From positions 1,852,202 to 1,916,201 of the forward strand of contig NZ_CM000955.1 in the NCBI RefSeq assembly GCF_000159695.1: a stretch of 64,000 nt of DNA, in the 5' to 3' direction. The translations under genes were made by a program, and so were the position numbers. This stretch comes from Finegoldia magna ATCC 53516 (GTDB lineage: Bacteria; Bacillota; Clostridia; Tissierellales; Peptoniphilaceae). Shown here one piece after another: positions 7,735-16,397 of the stretch. The notes under the pieces are model-generated. The model was not told where the DNA came from and ran no database searches. It saw only the letters and a program-made list of their open reading frames with translations. Each line of letters starts with the position of its first letter. Position 1 is the stretch's first letter.

Positions 7735-9792
7735 TTAAACCCCAAGTAAAGTTAACAATGGGCTAACCAAAATATCTATTATTTTTATTCCAATGAACGG
7801 ACAAATTATTCCTCCTAAACCATATATAAGCATATTCTTACCTAACATTTTTGATGCTGACATAGGTTCATATTTTACCCCTCTCATGGCTAAAGGTATT
7901 AAACAAGGAATAATTATGGCATTAAATATCAATGCTGATATAATTGCACTTGATGGTGTACTCAATGACATAATATTTAATACTTTCATTTTTGGAATTG
8001 CTACTGTAAAAATCGCTGGTATTATTGCAAAATATTTGGCTATATCATTTGAAATAGAAAATGTCGTTAATGATCCTCTAGTTATCAGTAATTGCTTTCC
8101 TATTTCTATAACTTCCAAAATTTTTGTTGGATTTGAATCCAAATCTACCATATTAGCAGCTTCTTTTGCAGAAGTTGTTCCACTATTCATTGCTATCCCA
8201 ACATCTGCTTGAGCCAATGCTGGAGCATCATTTGTGCCATCTCCCGTCATTGCTACAATCTTACCTAGCGATTGTTCTTTTTTTATAGCTTCTATCTTAT
8301 CTTCAGGTTTACATTCTGCAATATACCCATCGACGCCAGCTTCTGCCGCTATTGTCGCAGCTGTTAATGGATTGTCTCCAGTACACATTATAGTTTTAAT
8401 ACCTATTTTTCTTAATCGTTCAAATCTTTCCCTTAAACCTGGTTTTACAGTGTCTTTTAAATAGATAATGCCGTAGATTACATTATCAACACAAACAACC
8501 AATGGGGTTCCACCCAATTTAGATATGCCACTAATTTTTGTTTCTAAATCCCCTGGAATTTTTCCCCCTTTATCTCTTATTAATTTAATTATGGCATCTC
8601 CTGAACCTTTTCGAATTGAAGTTCCATTTTTTAGATCTACACCACTCATCTTACTTGACGCTGTAAATTCCACAAATGATGCATCATTGTAGTCATCAAA
8701 AATAACTTTTGATCCTAATTTTCTTGCCAATTCTACTGTTGATTTACCTTCAGGTGTATCATCTTTTAGAGATGCAATACAAGAGTAATCAATAAGATCT
8801 GACTTATGGATGCCATCTAAATTTATAAAATCACTAGCCAGCCTATTTCCAAAAGTTATAGTTCCTGTTTTATCCAAAATCATTGTGTCAACATCTCCGC
8901 ATGATTCAACAGCTTTTCCTGACATTGCTATTATATTGAATCTAGTTACACGATCCATTCCAGCAATTCCTATAGCGCTCAATAGTGCCCCTATAGTTGT
9001 AGGTATCAAGCAGACTAATAAAGCAATTAAAGTTGATACTGATACTTTAACATTAGCATAAACAGCTATTGGATATAGAGTTATTATTACAATAATAAAA
9101 ATTATAGTTAGAGAAACTAGCAGAGTGTTAAGTGCTATTTCATTAGGAGTTTTTTGTCTTGATGCTCCTTCTACAAGAGATATCATCTTATCCAAGAAAG
9201 ACTCTCCTGGTTCAGAAGTAATTTTCACTTTTATCCAGTCAGAAACTACCAAAGTTCCACCTGTAACTGAACAGAAATCTCCCCCACTTTCCTTTGTAAC
9301 AGGAGCAGATTCACCAGTAATAGCGGATTCATCTATGCTTGCAATTCCTTCTATTATTTCGCCGTCATTAGGAATTATTTCGCCTGACTTTACTAAAACA
9401 ATATCTCCTTTTTTTAACTCATTACTTGATTTTTCTATTTCTTCGCCATTTTCCAATATACATCTTGCTTTCGTATCTTTTTTTGTTTTCTTAAGGCTTT
9501 CTGCTTGAGCTTTACCTCTACCTTCTGCAACAGATTCTGCAAAATTAGCAAAAACTAATGTTATAAATAAAATAACAGACACTAAGCCATTATAAATGTT
9601 AGAATTTCTACTTCTATCATCAAATAGTCCCGGAAAGAAAGCAAGTAATAAACATATGAAAAATCCTATTTCAACGACGAACATTACCGGATTTTTTACC
9701 ATATATTTTGGATTTAGTTTTAAAAAAGCTCCTTTTATGGATGATTTTAATATATCGTTTGTCACAAATTTTGTTTTTTTATTTTTACTCAT
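7735..9792 (-). CDS. kdpB: Potassium-transporting P-type ATPase subunit KdpB
   Basis: The 685-aa catalytic subunit of KdpFABC. The phosphorylated aspartate is D307 in LDKTGTIT, the same position as in E. coli. TGES (159-162) carries the actuator motif, including the serine that E. coli uses for inhibitory phosphorylation. [17 protein letters not shown] closes the P domain. Start 9792 is chosen because AGGAGGAG precedes it. The in-frame ATG at 9816 would overlap kdpA by 16 nt and lacks a good site; the chosen start gives the usual family length (682 aa in E. coli). Confidence 0.97.
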   Translation of the reverse strand: MSKNKKTKFVTNDILKSSIKGAFLKLNPKYMVKNPVMFVVEIGFFICLLLAFFPGLFDDRSRNSNIYNGLVSVILFITLVFANFAESVAEGRGKAQAESLKKTKKDTKARCILENGEEIEKSSNELKKGDIVLVKSGEIIPNDGEIIEGIASIDESAITGESAPVTKESGGDFCSVTGGTLVVSDWIKVKITSEPGESFLDKMISLVEGASRQKTPNEIALNTLLVSLTIIFIIVIITLYPIAVYANVKVSVSTLIALLVCLIPTTIGALLSAIGIAGMDRVTRFNIIAMSGKAVESCGDVDTMILDKTGTITFGNRLASDFINLDGIHKSDLIDYSCIASLKDDTPEGKSTVELARKLGSKVIFDDYNDASFVEFTASSKMSGVDLKNGTSIRKGSGDAIIKLIRDKGGKIPGDLETKISGISKLGGTPLVVCVDNVIYGIIYLKDTVKPGLRERFERLRKIGIKTIMCTGDNPLTAATIAAEAGVDGYIAECKPEDKIEAIKKEQSLGKIVAMTGDGTNDAPALAQADVGIAMNSGTTSAKEAANMVDLDSNPTKILEVIEIGKQLLITRGSLTTFSISNDIAKYFAIIPAIFTVAIPKMKVLNIMSLSTPSSAIISALIFNAIIIPCLIPLAMRGVKYEPMSASKMLGKNMLIYGLGGIICPFIGIKIIDILVSPLLTLLGV

Positions 9793-9800
9793 AACTCCTC

Positions 9801-11537
9801 CTATAAGGTCAACCACTCTGCTATTGGTCCTAATGCAAGAACCGGCAAGAAAGTTAATGCAGAAAATATATAAACAACAATGACTATAATTATTGAGAAA
9901 GTAAGATTATCAGTTTTTAATGTTCCTATAGTTTCGTTAACATTAACTTTTTTAGATAAACTACCAGCTATAGCTAGCTGAATTATTATGGATAAATATC
10001 TCCCCAAAAACATTACTAATCCGCAAGTTATGTTCCAAAAAAGATTATTATCTGATAAGCCTTCAAACCCTGAACCATTATTTGCCGCTGAGGAAGAAAA
10101 TTCATAAAGCACTTGGCTCAACCCATGAAATCCAGGATTAGTTATTCCTTGTACTCCTCCATTAACACTAACAGCTAAAGCTGAAAACCCTAAAATTAAT
10201 AAAGGATGTATTATTATTGATAAGGCAGCTAATTTCATCTCGTTTCCTTCTATTTTTTTACCCAAGTATTCCGGAGTTTTTCCTATCATTAGTCCACAAA
10301 TGAAAACCGCCAAAATGGCATATATTAACATATTCATTAGTCCGACTCCAGCACCTCCGAATACTACATTCATCATCATATTAATAAGAGGAACCATTCC
10401 CCCTAGAGGTGTAAGTGTATCATGCATATTATTTACTGTACCTGTTGTAAAAGAAGTTGTTACGGTGGTAAATAAAGTAGATTGAGAGATACCAAAACGC
10501 ATTTCTTTTCCTTCCATATTTCCAAGATTTTGTGAAATTCCTGAAAGTGTGGCTCCATTAATTCCGTGACTTTCAGTGAAATAACAAATTCCCAATCCTA
10601 TTAAAAACAATATCGACATCGCTACAAATACAGTTCTTCCTTCTGTACCAATTAATATATGCTTTCTATTAATTGATTTTATACTTTTGTGATCATCATT
10701 GTTTGTGGATTTTTCTTTTGAATTATCATAAGCCATTTTACCAAAAATAAAGATACACGATGCTGGCAATATCATCATAGATAGTAATTCGATTATATTT
10801 GAAATGATATTTGGATTTTCAAAAGGTGTTGAAGAGTTCGCTCCAAAAAAACCTCCTCCGTTTGTCCCCAAATGTTTAATTGATTCCAATGCCGCCACTG
10901 GTCCAGATGCAATTTGTTGGTTTTTCCCTTCAATTGTACTTACTATCATATTACTATTTAGATTTTGAGGAACTCCTTGTGATACTAATATTATTCCTAC
11001 TATAATCGAGGCTGGTAATAAAAATCTAGTTATTATTTTAATAAAGTCAACATAAAAATTACCCATTTTTTTACCTAAAATACCTCTTATCATTGCAACA
11101 CATGCAGCATATCCTGTAGCTGCTGAAGTAAACATCATCATTGTAATTACAAACATTTGAGAAAAATAGGATAAACCAGATTCCCCAGAATAATGTTGTA
11201 AATTAGTATTAGTCATAAAAGATATAATAGTATTAAAACTTAATGATTCTTCCATTGCCTGTATTTTATTTGGATTAAATAAATTAAATGATTGAACTCT
11301 TAGTACTAGGTATCCAACAAATACCAAACATGCATTAACTAACAATAAAGTTTTTGCATATTGTTTCCAATCCATATCATTTTTATCTATTTTTAATACT
11401 TTAAAAATTAATGAATCAAATCTGTCAAAGATAGAATCCAAACAAGTTTGTTTATTAACAGTTATCTTATACAAATAATTTCCAATCGGAAATATAATAA
11501 TTAAAAATATCAGTAATGTTATCAATATTTGAAACAT
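9801..11537 (-). CDS. kdpA: Potassium-transporting ATPase subunit KdpA
   Basis: The 578-aa K+-binding, channel-like subunit of Kdp. Selectivity-filter regions are recognisable: [14 protein letters not shown] near residue 115, [19 protein letters not shown] near 230, and further loops such as [12 protein letters not shown]. About ten membrane segments are evident. Ribosome-binding site AGAAGGAG precedes the ATG. In E. coli kdpF directly precedes kdpA; here a TPR gene lies between them. Confidence 0.97.
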   Translation of the reverse strand: MFQILITLLIFLIIIFPIGNYLYKITVNKQTCLDSIFDRFDSLIFKVLKIDKNDMDWKQYAKTLLLVNACLVFVGYLVLRVQSFNLFNPNKIQAMEESLSFNTIISFMTNTNLQHYSGESGLSYFSQMFVITMMMFTSAATGYAACVAMIRGILGKKMGNFYVDFIKIITRFLLPASIIVGIILVSQGVPQNLNSNMIVSTIEGKNQQIASGPVAALESIKHLGTNGGGFFGANSSTPFENPNIISNIIELLSMMILPASCIFIFGKMAYDNSKEKSTNNDDHKSIKSINRKHILIGTEGRTVFVAMSILFLIGLGICYFTESHGINGATLSGISQNLGNMEGKEMRFGISQSTLFTTVTTSFTTGTVNNMHDTLTPLGGMVPLINMMMNVVFGGAGVGLMNMLIYAILAVFICGLMIGKTPEYLGKKIEGNEMKLAALSIIIHPLLILGFSALAVSVNGGVQGITNPGFHGLSQVLYEFSSSAANNGSGFEGLSDNNLFWNITCGLVMFLGRYLSIIIQLAIAGSLSKKVNVNETIGTLKTDNLTFSIIIVIVVYIFSALTFLPVLALGPIAEWLTL

Positions 11538-11563
11538 AATTTCTCCTTCTTAAATTAAAAATC

Positions 11564-11866
11564 TTATGAAAACACATATAATTTTCTCGATCCATTTGAA
11601 CCCATATTGTCTAAATTAATACTAGCAGGTGTGTAACTAGGATCTAGAGCCCAAGCAGCTCTTAAGTGTTTCATTGCTAAAAGATGATTGCCTTTAATCT
11701 CCATCAATATTCCCAATAAATTATGTGGTACTGGATCATGAGGAAACTCAGCCATTTTTTTGTAAATTAACTCTAAGCATTCATCGTATTTTCCTAAATC
11801 AACTTTGTGTTTTATTATTAAACTAAATTCATACATACAATCTTTTTCATTTTTTATTCCTTCCAT
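11564..11866 (-). CDS. Small TPR protein inside the kdp operon
   Basis: A 100-aa soluble protein with about two tetratricopeptide-like helix pairs: GKYDECLELIYKKMAEFPHDPVP and then NLLGILMEIKGNHLLAMKHL followed by RAAWALDPSYTPA. The tail is short and basic. It lies 22 nt after kdpF and 26 nt before kdpA, with its own GGAGG site, so it is co-transcribed with the pump. TPR proteins usually mediate protein contacts, so a role in assembly or regulation of KdpFABC is plausible. I know of no defined function. The start at 11866 fits the ribosome-binding site. Confidence 0.75.
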   Translation of the reverse strand: MEGIKNEKDCMYEFSLIIKHKVDLGKYDECLELIYKKMAEFPHDPVPHNLLGILMEIKGNHLLAMKHLRAAWALDPSYTPASINLDNMGSNGSRKLYVFS

Positions 11867-11888
11867 AATTTACCTCCAATTTAAAACC

Positions 11889-11966
11889 CTAAAATTTTTC
11901 AGGATTAATTAAAGCATAAAAAAGATAACAAATAATTCCTAATATTAATATTGATATAAATATCAT
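11889..11966 (-). CDS. kdpF: KdpF small membrane subunit
   Basis: A 25-aa peptide, MIFISILILGIICYLFYALI followed by NPEKF, preceded by AGGGAGG. E. coli KdpF ends GYLVYALINAEAF, and the shared Y-ALIN-E-F tail plus one membrane helix identify it. KdpF binds between KdpA and KdpB and stabilises the complex. It is far below normal gene-calling length. Confidence 0.9.
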   Translation of the reverse strand: MIFISILILGIICYLFYALINPEKF

Positions 11967-11981
11967 AAAATCCTCCCTATT

Positions 11982-12077
11982 TTATTTCTTATTTATAATA
12001 CGATCTATCATATATACAAAATATTTCAACATCAAAAATGATAAAAGTAAAATTACTATCATAATGATATCTTTCAT
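11982..12077 (-). CDS. 31-aa single-span membrane peptide upstream of kdpF
   Basis: The ORF encodes MKDIIMIVILLLSFLMLKYF and a tail VYMIDRIINKK: one membrane helix and a basic end. The start has an excellent AGGAGG site 8 nt away, and kdpF follows within 16 nt. Short one-helix ORFs with an acidic residue near the N-terminus and a Y...DR tail precede kdpF in several other bacteria as I recall, and Clostridium acetobutylicum has extra small kdp ORFs. That resemblance is from memory. Function is unknown. Confidence 0.7.
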   Translation of the reverse strand: MKDIIMIVILLLSFLMLKYFVYMIDRIINKK

Positions 12078-12251
12078 ATATAGCGCCTCCTATTTATTAA
12101 ACTGTAAAATGAGTATATCATCATAGACCTTAAAATGGTTTTAAAAAAAGCCACTGCAATATTAAAATCGCATTAAAATTTAAGCTAAAGCAAAAATTCG
12201 ATTGTATTTATAGTAAACTATATCTGATAGAGTTTTCTAGGAGATGATTTT
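12078..12251. promoter_or_regulatory. Divergent kdp control region
   Basis: This 174-bp region separates the kdp operon from the divergent KdpD N-terminal gene. It contains a direct repeat ATTAAAAT-cgc-ATTAAAAT (12161-12179, 11-bp period), the spacing expected for an OmpR-family dimer such as KdpE. A TTAAAATGGTTTTAA palindrome lies near 12130. A TATACT on the minus strand near 12114 could be the kdp -10. The region is too short for a c-di-AMP riboswitch, and I see none. Confidence 0.5.
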
Positions 12252-14141
12252 ATGGATAAAAAAGGAAAATTAACCATATTCTTTGGCTATTGTGCTGGCG
12301 TAGGAAAAACTTACAGTATGCTAAAATATGCACATGAAAAAGACTTGGATGGAGCAGATGTTGTAATTGGATATATCGAACCTCACGACAGAAAAGATAC
12401 GCTTGATTTAATAAATGGTTTGCAGAGAGTAGAAAACAAAAAAATCACATACAAAAATCATGTTTTTTATGAATTAGATATAGATTCTACTATTAAAAGA
12501 AAGCCTCAAATTGTATTGGTTGATGAATTAGCACACACTAATGCTCCAACTTCTAGGCATAAAAAAAGATACCAAGATATAGAGGAGTTGCTGAAAGCAG
12601 GCATCGACGTATATACTACATTAAATGTTCAGCATTTAGAAAGTCTTCATGATATCATCGAATCAATAACGAGAATAAAGATAAATGAACGTATTCCTGA
12701 TTATATTTTTGATAACGCTGATAATATAAAAATTATCGATATTGAAGTTGAACAGTTGCTCCAGCGATTAAAAAGCGGAAAAATATACAATGCGATGCAA
12801 TCACAAAAAGCACTTGCTAACTTTTTTACAAAGGGTAATCTGGTTTCGTTGAGAGAAATAACTCTGAGAAGATGTGCTGATCGTATAAATTTATACACTG
12901 ATGAAAAAAATAGACCTTTTTTAAAAGAACACATTTTAGTCTGCATTAGCCCTTCACCCACAAATCAAAAAGTAATTAGAACTGCTTATAGAATGGCTAA
13001 GTCTTTTCATGCAGAATTTAGTGCATTATTTGTTGAAACATCAAATTCTAAGTTTTTATCTCAAAAAGAAAAATACGATTTACAAGCTAACATAAATCTT
13101 GCAAAACATTTAAAAGCAAATCTAGTTTCAACATATGGAGATGACGTAGCTTTTCAGATAAGTCAATACGCAAAAGTCAGCGGTATTTCAAAATTAGTTT
13201 TAGGAAGATCCCTTCAAAAAGTATCTTTATTGAGAAAATCAACAATCATTGATTCAATTACAAAAACAAATCCAACACTTGATATATTTATAATCCCAGA
13301 TGCAAATCAAGAACCTAAGAAAGTAAAGCTAAACCTTGAAAATCCGTTTCAATTTGATATAGAAGACTTTTTGACTACTTTTTCTATTATTCTAGTATCA
13401 ACACTGTTGTCTTTTTTCTTCTTTGAACTTGATTTTAGTACAACAAATATTGTATTGGTTTACATTTTATCAACATGTATTGTTGGATTTACAACGAAAC
13501 ATCCAATTTATAATGTAATTTCGTCAATAATTAATATCCTGATAATTGATTATTTCTTTTTAGAGCCTTACTTTTCCTTTATAATTAACTCTAAAGAATA
13601 TTTTATGATATTTTTAATTATGAGCATTGTGTCATTTATAATATGCTTAATGCAAAACAAATTAAAAAAAGAAAATTTATTAGCTATTGAACAGTCTCAT
13701 AACTTTGAGATTTTATTTAAAATTAGTCAAAGTTTACAGTCAGCAAATAATTACGATAAAATAATGTATCAAACTTGTTATCATCTTTATAAATTATTGA
13801 ATAGAGTTATAGTTTTTTATCCTATAAAGGATAATGAACTTAAAGCTCCCAAAATTTATAATCCCGAAAATAATGAAAGCGCAAATAACACATATGTTTC
13901 AGAAGCAGAAAAAACTGTAGCTCAGTGGGTTTATTTGAACAACGAAAGTGCAGGAGCTACTACAAATACGCTCTCTAGTGCTAAAGGGCTCTACTTTGCT
14001 ATTAGAAAAGGAAATTACGTATATGGTGTAGTCGGAATCGACATGTCATATAGTAAAAAAAATATTTCTTTAAGAGATAAATCTCTTCTTTTAGCTATGT
14101 TAAACGAAGTTGCATTAGCAATGGACTCCATAGAACATTGA
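12252..14141 (+). CDS. KdpD N-terminal sensor protein without a kinase domain
   Basis: A 629-aa protein with the KdpD domain at its N-terminus: Walker A GYCAGVGKT at residues 12-20 and VLVDELAHTNAPTSRHKKR as the Walker B/loop region. A USP domain (about 226-350), DUF4118 membrane helices (about 370-470) and a GAF-like domain (about 480-625) follow. It stops exactly where HisKA would begin. Its USP-to-GAF half is paralogous to the kinase at 4360; both keep the string AGATT in the GAF region. It transcribes away from the kdp operon, with AGGAG before the ATG. It probably supplies the ATP- or ligand-sensing input, perhaps in a complex with the kinase. N-terminal-only KdpD proteins are known, for example in Anabaena. 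Confidence 0.85.
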   Translation: MDKKGKLTIFFGYCAGVGKTYSMLKYAHEKDLDGADVVIGYIEPHDRKDTLDLINGLQRVENKKITYKNHVFYELDIDSTIKRKPQIVLVDELAHTNAPTSRHKKRYQDIEELLKAGIDVYTTLNVQHLESLHDIIESITRIKINERIPDYIFDNADNIKIIDIEVEQLLQRLKSGKIYNAMQSQKALANFFTKGNLVSLREITLRRCADRINLYTDEKNRPFLKEHILVCISPSPTNQKVIRTAYRMAKSFHAEFSALFVETSNSKFLSQKEKYDLQANINLAKHLKANLVSTYGDDVAFQISQYAKVSGISKLVLGRSLQKVSLLRKSTIIDSITKTNPTLDIFIIPDANQEPKKVKLNLENPFQFDIEDFLTTFSIILVSTLLSFFFFELDFSTTNIVLVYILSTCIVGFTTKHPIYNVISSIINILIIDYFFLEPYFSFIINSKEYFMIFLIMSIVSFIICLMQNKLKKENLLAIEQSHNFEILFKISQSLQSANNYDKIMYQTCYHLYKLLNRVIVFYPIKDNELKAPKIYNPENNESANNTYVSEAEKTVAQWVYLNNESAGATTNTLSSAKGLYFAIRKGNYVYGVVGIDMSYSKKNISLRDKSLLLAMLNEVALAMDSIEH

Positions 14142-14179
14142 GCAATAATACAATAGAAATATTTGATTCAATAAAAAAC

Positions 14180-14224
14180 AAAGTCCCCATAAGTTAAAAA
14201 ATATTAACCTACGGGGACTTTTAT
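14180..14224. terminator. Bidirectional terminator between KdpD-N and ferritin
   Basis: AAAGTCCCC (14180-14188) pairs with GGGGACTTT (14213-14221), and inner bases TTAA/TTAA can extend pairing. TTTT follows on the plus strand and TTTGTTTTTTATT on the minus strand, so it serves both converging genes. Confidence 0.9.
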
Positions 14225-14239
14225 ACTAATTTGCTAGAA

Positions 14240-14731
14240 TTATTGTCTTTGTGCCATTTCGTGATCTAATATTGCAAGACCAGCATTACTGTTTTCAGTT
14301 CTTTCAAGTTTTGCTATGATATTATCAAAAGTAGCTTCTTCTTCGATTTGTTCGTCAATGAATTTTTGTAGAAGAGTGTATACTTCATAGAATTTGATTT
14401 CATGAGCTGCATCAAATAATTCTCTGATTCTTCTTGTAACTTCTTTTTCGTGTTCTAAAGCCGCTTTAAAAATGCTTAATACATCTTTATCGTAGTCAGC
14501 TTTTGGAGCTTCAATTGTTTTATATTCAATCTTATATCCAACTTCTTGTAACCAATGTCTGAAGTATTCAGCGTGTTCATATTCTTCATGAGCTTGCTTT
14601 TCCATGAAGTGTTCAAATCCATCCCAATCCATATCATTGAATTCAGAAGCCATTTGTTTGTATTCATAGCCTGATTGTAATTCAAAAACTAATTGTTCGT
14701 CAATTTTTTTTAATAATTCTTCTCTGTTCAT
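14240..14731 (-). CDS. ftn: Ferritin
   Basis: A 163-aa iron-storage protein. The four-helix ferritin pattern is clear: ELQSGYEYKQMASEF (helix A with ferroxidase Glu), EKQAHEEYEHAEYF with E-x-x-H of the di-iron site, ALEHEKEVTRRIRELF (helix C with Glu), and FIDEQIEEEATFDNII (helix D with the QxEEE-like motif). It is a non-haem bacterial ferritin. ATG has TAAGGAG upstream. It stores iron and limits Fenton chemistry; the window also carries rubredoxin, OhrR/Gpx and YaaA, which serve oxidative defence. Confidence 0.93.
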   Translation of the reverse strand: MNREELLKKIDEQLVFELQSGYEYKQMASEFNDMDWDGFEHFMEKQAHEEYEHAEYFRHWLQEVGYKIEYKTIEAPKADYDKDVLSIFKAALEHEKEVTRRIRELFDAAHEIKFYEVYTLLQKFIDEQIEEEATFDNIIAKLERTENSNAGLAILDHEMAQRQ

Positions 14732-14791
14732 TTTATCATACTCCTTATAATTTAATTTATGTGACTGTTAGTTAATCATTTTACCATAAAT

Positions 14792-15067
14792 TTAAGAATA
14801 CAAATCATAAACACCATAAACTTTCAAATTATTTTCCACCAATACCTTCATGATTTCAGGAATCAATTTTGCCTTTTGTTTGGTAGTAAACCCATTGTAA
14901 TTTATTTCGGTGTTATTTAAATCCATATATTCTGATGAGTCAATAACTTTAATTATTTTATCGTGAACTTCTTGTAAATGCATGTCTGCAATTACAAAAG
15001 TAATGTTGCAAATTCTATCGTCATCAATTGTAGGAATTATTCTATTTATCAGTAAAACATTATTCAT
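14792..15067 (-). CDS. Conserved-looking hypothetical protein (91 aa)
   Basis: I do not recognise a family. It has no membrane segment or signal peptide and a balanced charged composition, with the pattern of a small alpha/beta domain. It has a good AGAGGTTAG site and a TGGGTATATAA promoter element about 30 bp upstream. It is divergent from the S41-like gene and precedes ferritin in the same direction with about 60 bp between them. Confidence 0.65.
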   Translation of the reverse strand: MNNVLLINRIIPTIDDDRICNITFVIADMHLQEVHDKIIKVIDSSEYMDLNNTEINYNGFTTKQKAKLIPEIMKVLVENNLKVYGVYDLYS

Positions 15068-15094
15068 AACTAACCTCTTTTTCTCTTTCTATAT

Positions 15095-15131
15095 TTATAT
15101 ACCCAATTTCTACTATTTTATTCAATTGACC
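15095..15131 (-). promoter_or_regulatory. Promoter of 91-aa gene with TGGGTATATAA
   Basis: Minus strand: TTGAAT, 17 nt, GTATAT within TTGGGTATATAAA. It can be read as a housekeeping promoter, or as GGGTAT of an alternative sigma. It overlaps the divergent promoter of the S41-like gene. Confidence 0.45.
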
Positions 15132-15154
15132 CTTTCTTTTTTTTATATTATACT
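15126..15154 (+). promoter_or_regulatory. Promoter of S41-like gene
   Basis: TTGACC (15126-15131), a 17-nt spacer and TATACT (15149-15154), 19 bp before the start codon at 15174. A strong sigma-A type match. Confidence 0.8.
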
Positions 15155-15173
15155 GATTAAAAAGAGGTGAGAA

Positions 15174-16367
15174 ATGAAAACATCACATAATAGAGCGAAT
15201 AAACAAAGAAAAAGAAATAAAATTGCGAATAAAATATTTTTATTGGTTTTATTACTTATCTTTGGCTTTTTCGGTTACAAATACATAAATTCTAGACCAG
15301 CTGAGTACAGTCAAATGATTCCCAAAAAATACATACTCAGAGATTTTGATGAGTTATGTAATCAAATTGAAAGTTCATATATGAATTTACCACAAACAAA
15401 AAAATACAAAGATATCGACTTTTTATCTTTAAAACCCAACTTTAAGTCTAAAATAAAATTGGAATCAGGCAAGAAGAAAGACGAAATGTCGACACAAGAA
15501 GTAGTTGATTTGTACAATGATATTTTGAAAAAGCTCTATGATTCAAATGTTAGAATAGCGGATAAACACACTTTTAGTGAAATTCTACAACAAGATAATC
15601 ACAATCAAATATTAAATAATTTATCAATGAAGAGATATTCTAATTTGACTGAAGAAATTCCTGAAAAAACTTTCAGAGCATATTCTATCGACAATTACAA
15701 AGATGCATTGTATGTAAAAGTATCAGACTTTGATTCTGTAAACATTCAACAAGATGCTCAAATTTTCAGCAGTATCTTGAAAACTAATAAAAAGAAAAAT
15801 AAAATCATAATAGATTTGAGAGATAATGATTCCGATAATTTAGATTATGCGATTAATGTGATAATCAAACCTCTACTAAAATCAGACATAAATGTTGAGT
15901 TTAATGTCGCAAATAAAACTCAACCTATTATCTCAAAAAACATTCTAGATAGAAATGGTATCAGCTTTAAAACTACAGAAAATGTGGCGAACATCAAAAT
16001 AAACGATAATCAAAAAAGTATAAAATACATTACTAATTTTAAACTAGCAATAAAAAAATCAGAAGAACAAAAATGCGATGTGTATTTATTACAAAACAAA
16101 AATACCAGAAACAGTGCTGATTTCGTGTGTCAAATAGCCAACAGAACGAAGTTTGCAACTACTGTAGGAGAAACAACTTCTGGAAATGGTCTGAATATAG
16201 TTCACACTTACAAGTCACTTCCTAACACAGGATTAATCGTGGAGTATCCACTTGGACAAGGTCTTAATGAAGATGGCACAACTAATGAAGAAGTTGGAAC
16301 TATACCAGCTATAAAATTAGATGATAACAGCGAAATCGTAAAATTATTATTATCTAGAATAAATTAA
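15174..16367 (+). CDS. S41-peptidase-like exported protein, probably inactive
   Basis: 397 aa with a basic N-terminus and one membrane anchor (about residues 21-36), then an extracytoplasmic domain. KNKIIIDLRDNDS followed by NSADFVCQIANRTKFATTVG and ETTSGNG matches the core of tail-specific proteases (IVIDLRxNxGG, TxSAAE, VGExTxGKG). The catalytic Lys position is Asn338, and the catalytic Ser position reads Asn or is displaced by one to Ser314. There is no PDZ domain. It is therefore likely a pseudo-protease or a binding protein. It has its own promoter and a terminator. Confidence 0.7.
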   Translation: MKTSHNRANKQRKRNKIANKIFLLVLLLIFGFFGYKYINSRPAEYSQMIPKKYILRDFDELCNQIESSYMNLPQTKKYKDIDFLSLKPNFKSKIKLESGKKKDEMSTQEVVDLYNDILKKLYDSNVRIADKHTFSEILQQDNHNQILNNLSMKRYSNLTEEIPEKTFRAYSIDNYKDALYVKVSDFDSVNIQQDAQIFSSILKTNKKKNKIIIDLRDNDSDNLDYAINVIIKPLLKSDINVEFNVANKTQPIISKNILDRNGISFKTTENVANIKINDNQKSIKYITNFKLAIKKSEEQKCDVYLLQNKNTRNSADFVCQIANRTKFATTVGETTSGNGLNIVHTYKSLPNTGLIVEYPLGQGLNEDGTTNEEVGTIPAIKLDDNSEIVKLLLSRIN

Positions 16368-16396
16368 GAAAAACGACTAATATTAGTCGTTTTTCT
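16367..16396. terminator. Bidirectional terminator (S41-like gene / CDF gene)
   Basis: A perfect 30-bp palindrome with the outer arms AGAAAAACGACTAAT and its complement. It overlaps the stop codon of the plus-strand gene and lies 2 bp beyond the stop of the minus-strand gene. U-rich arms suit both directions. Confidence 0.9.
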
Positions 16397-16397
16397 T

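Noticed and set aside
12078..12251. c-di-AMP (ydaO/kdp-type) riboswitch before kdp
   Set aside because: Such riboswitches often precede kdp operons, but the divergent spacer is only 174 bp and shows none of the expected structure.
4360..14141. Assembly error or frameshift splitting one kdpD gene
   Set aside because: The two genes are about 6 kb apart, on opposite strands, and both contain the USP-DUF4118-GAF region, so they cannot be two pieces of one broken gene.
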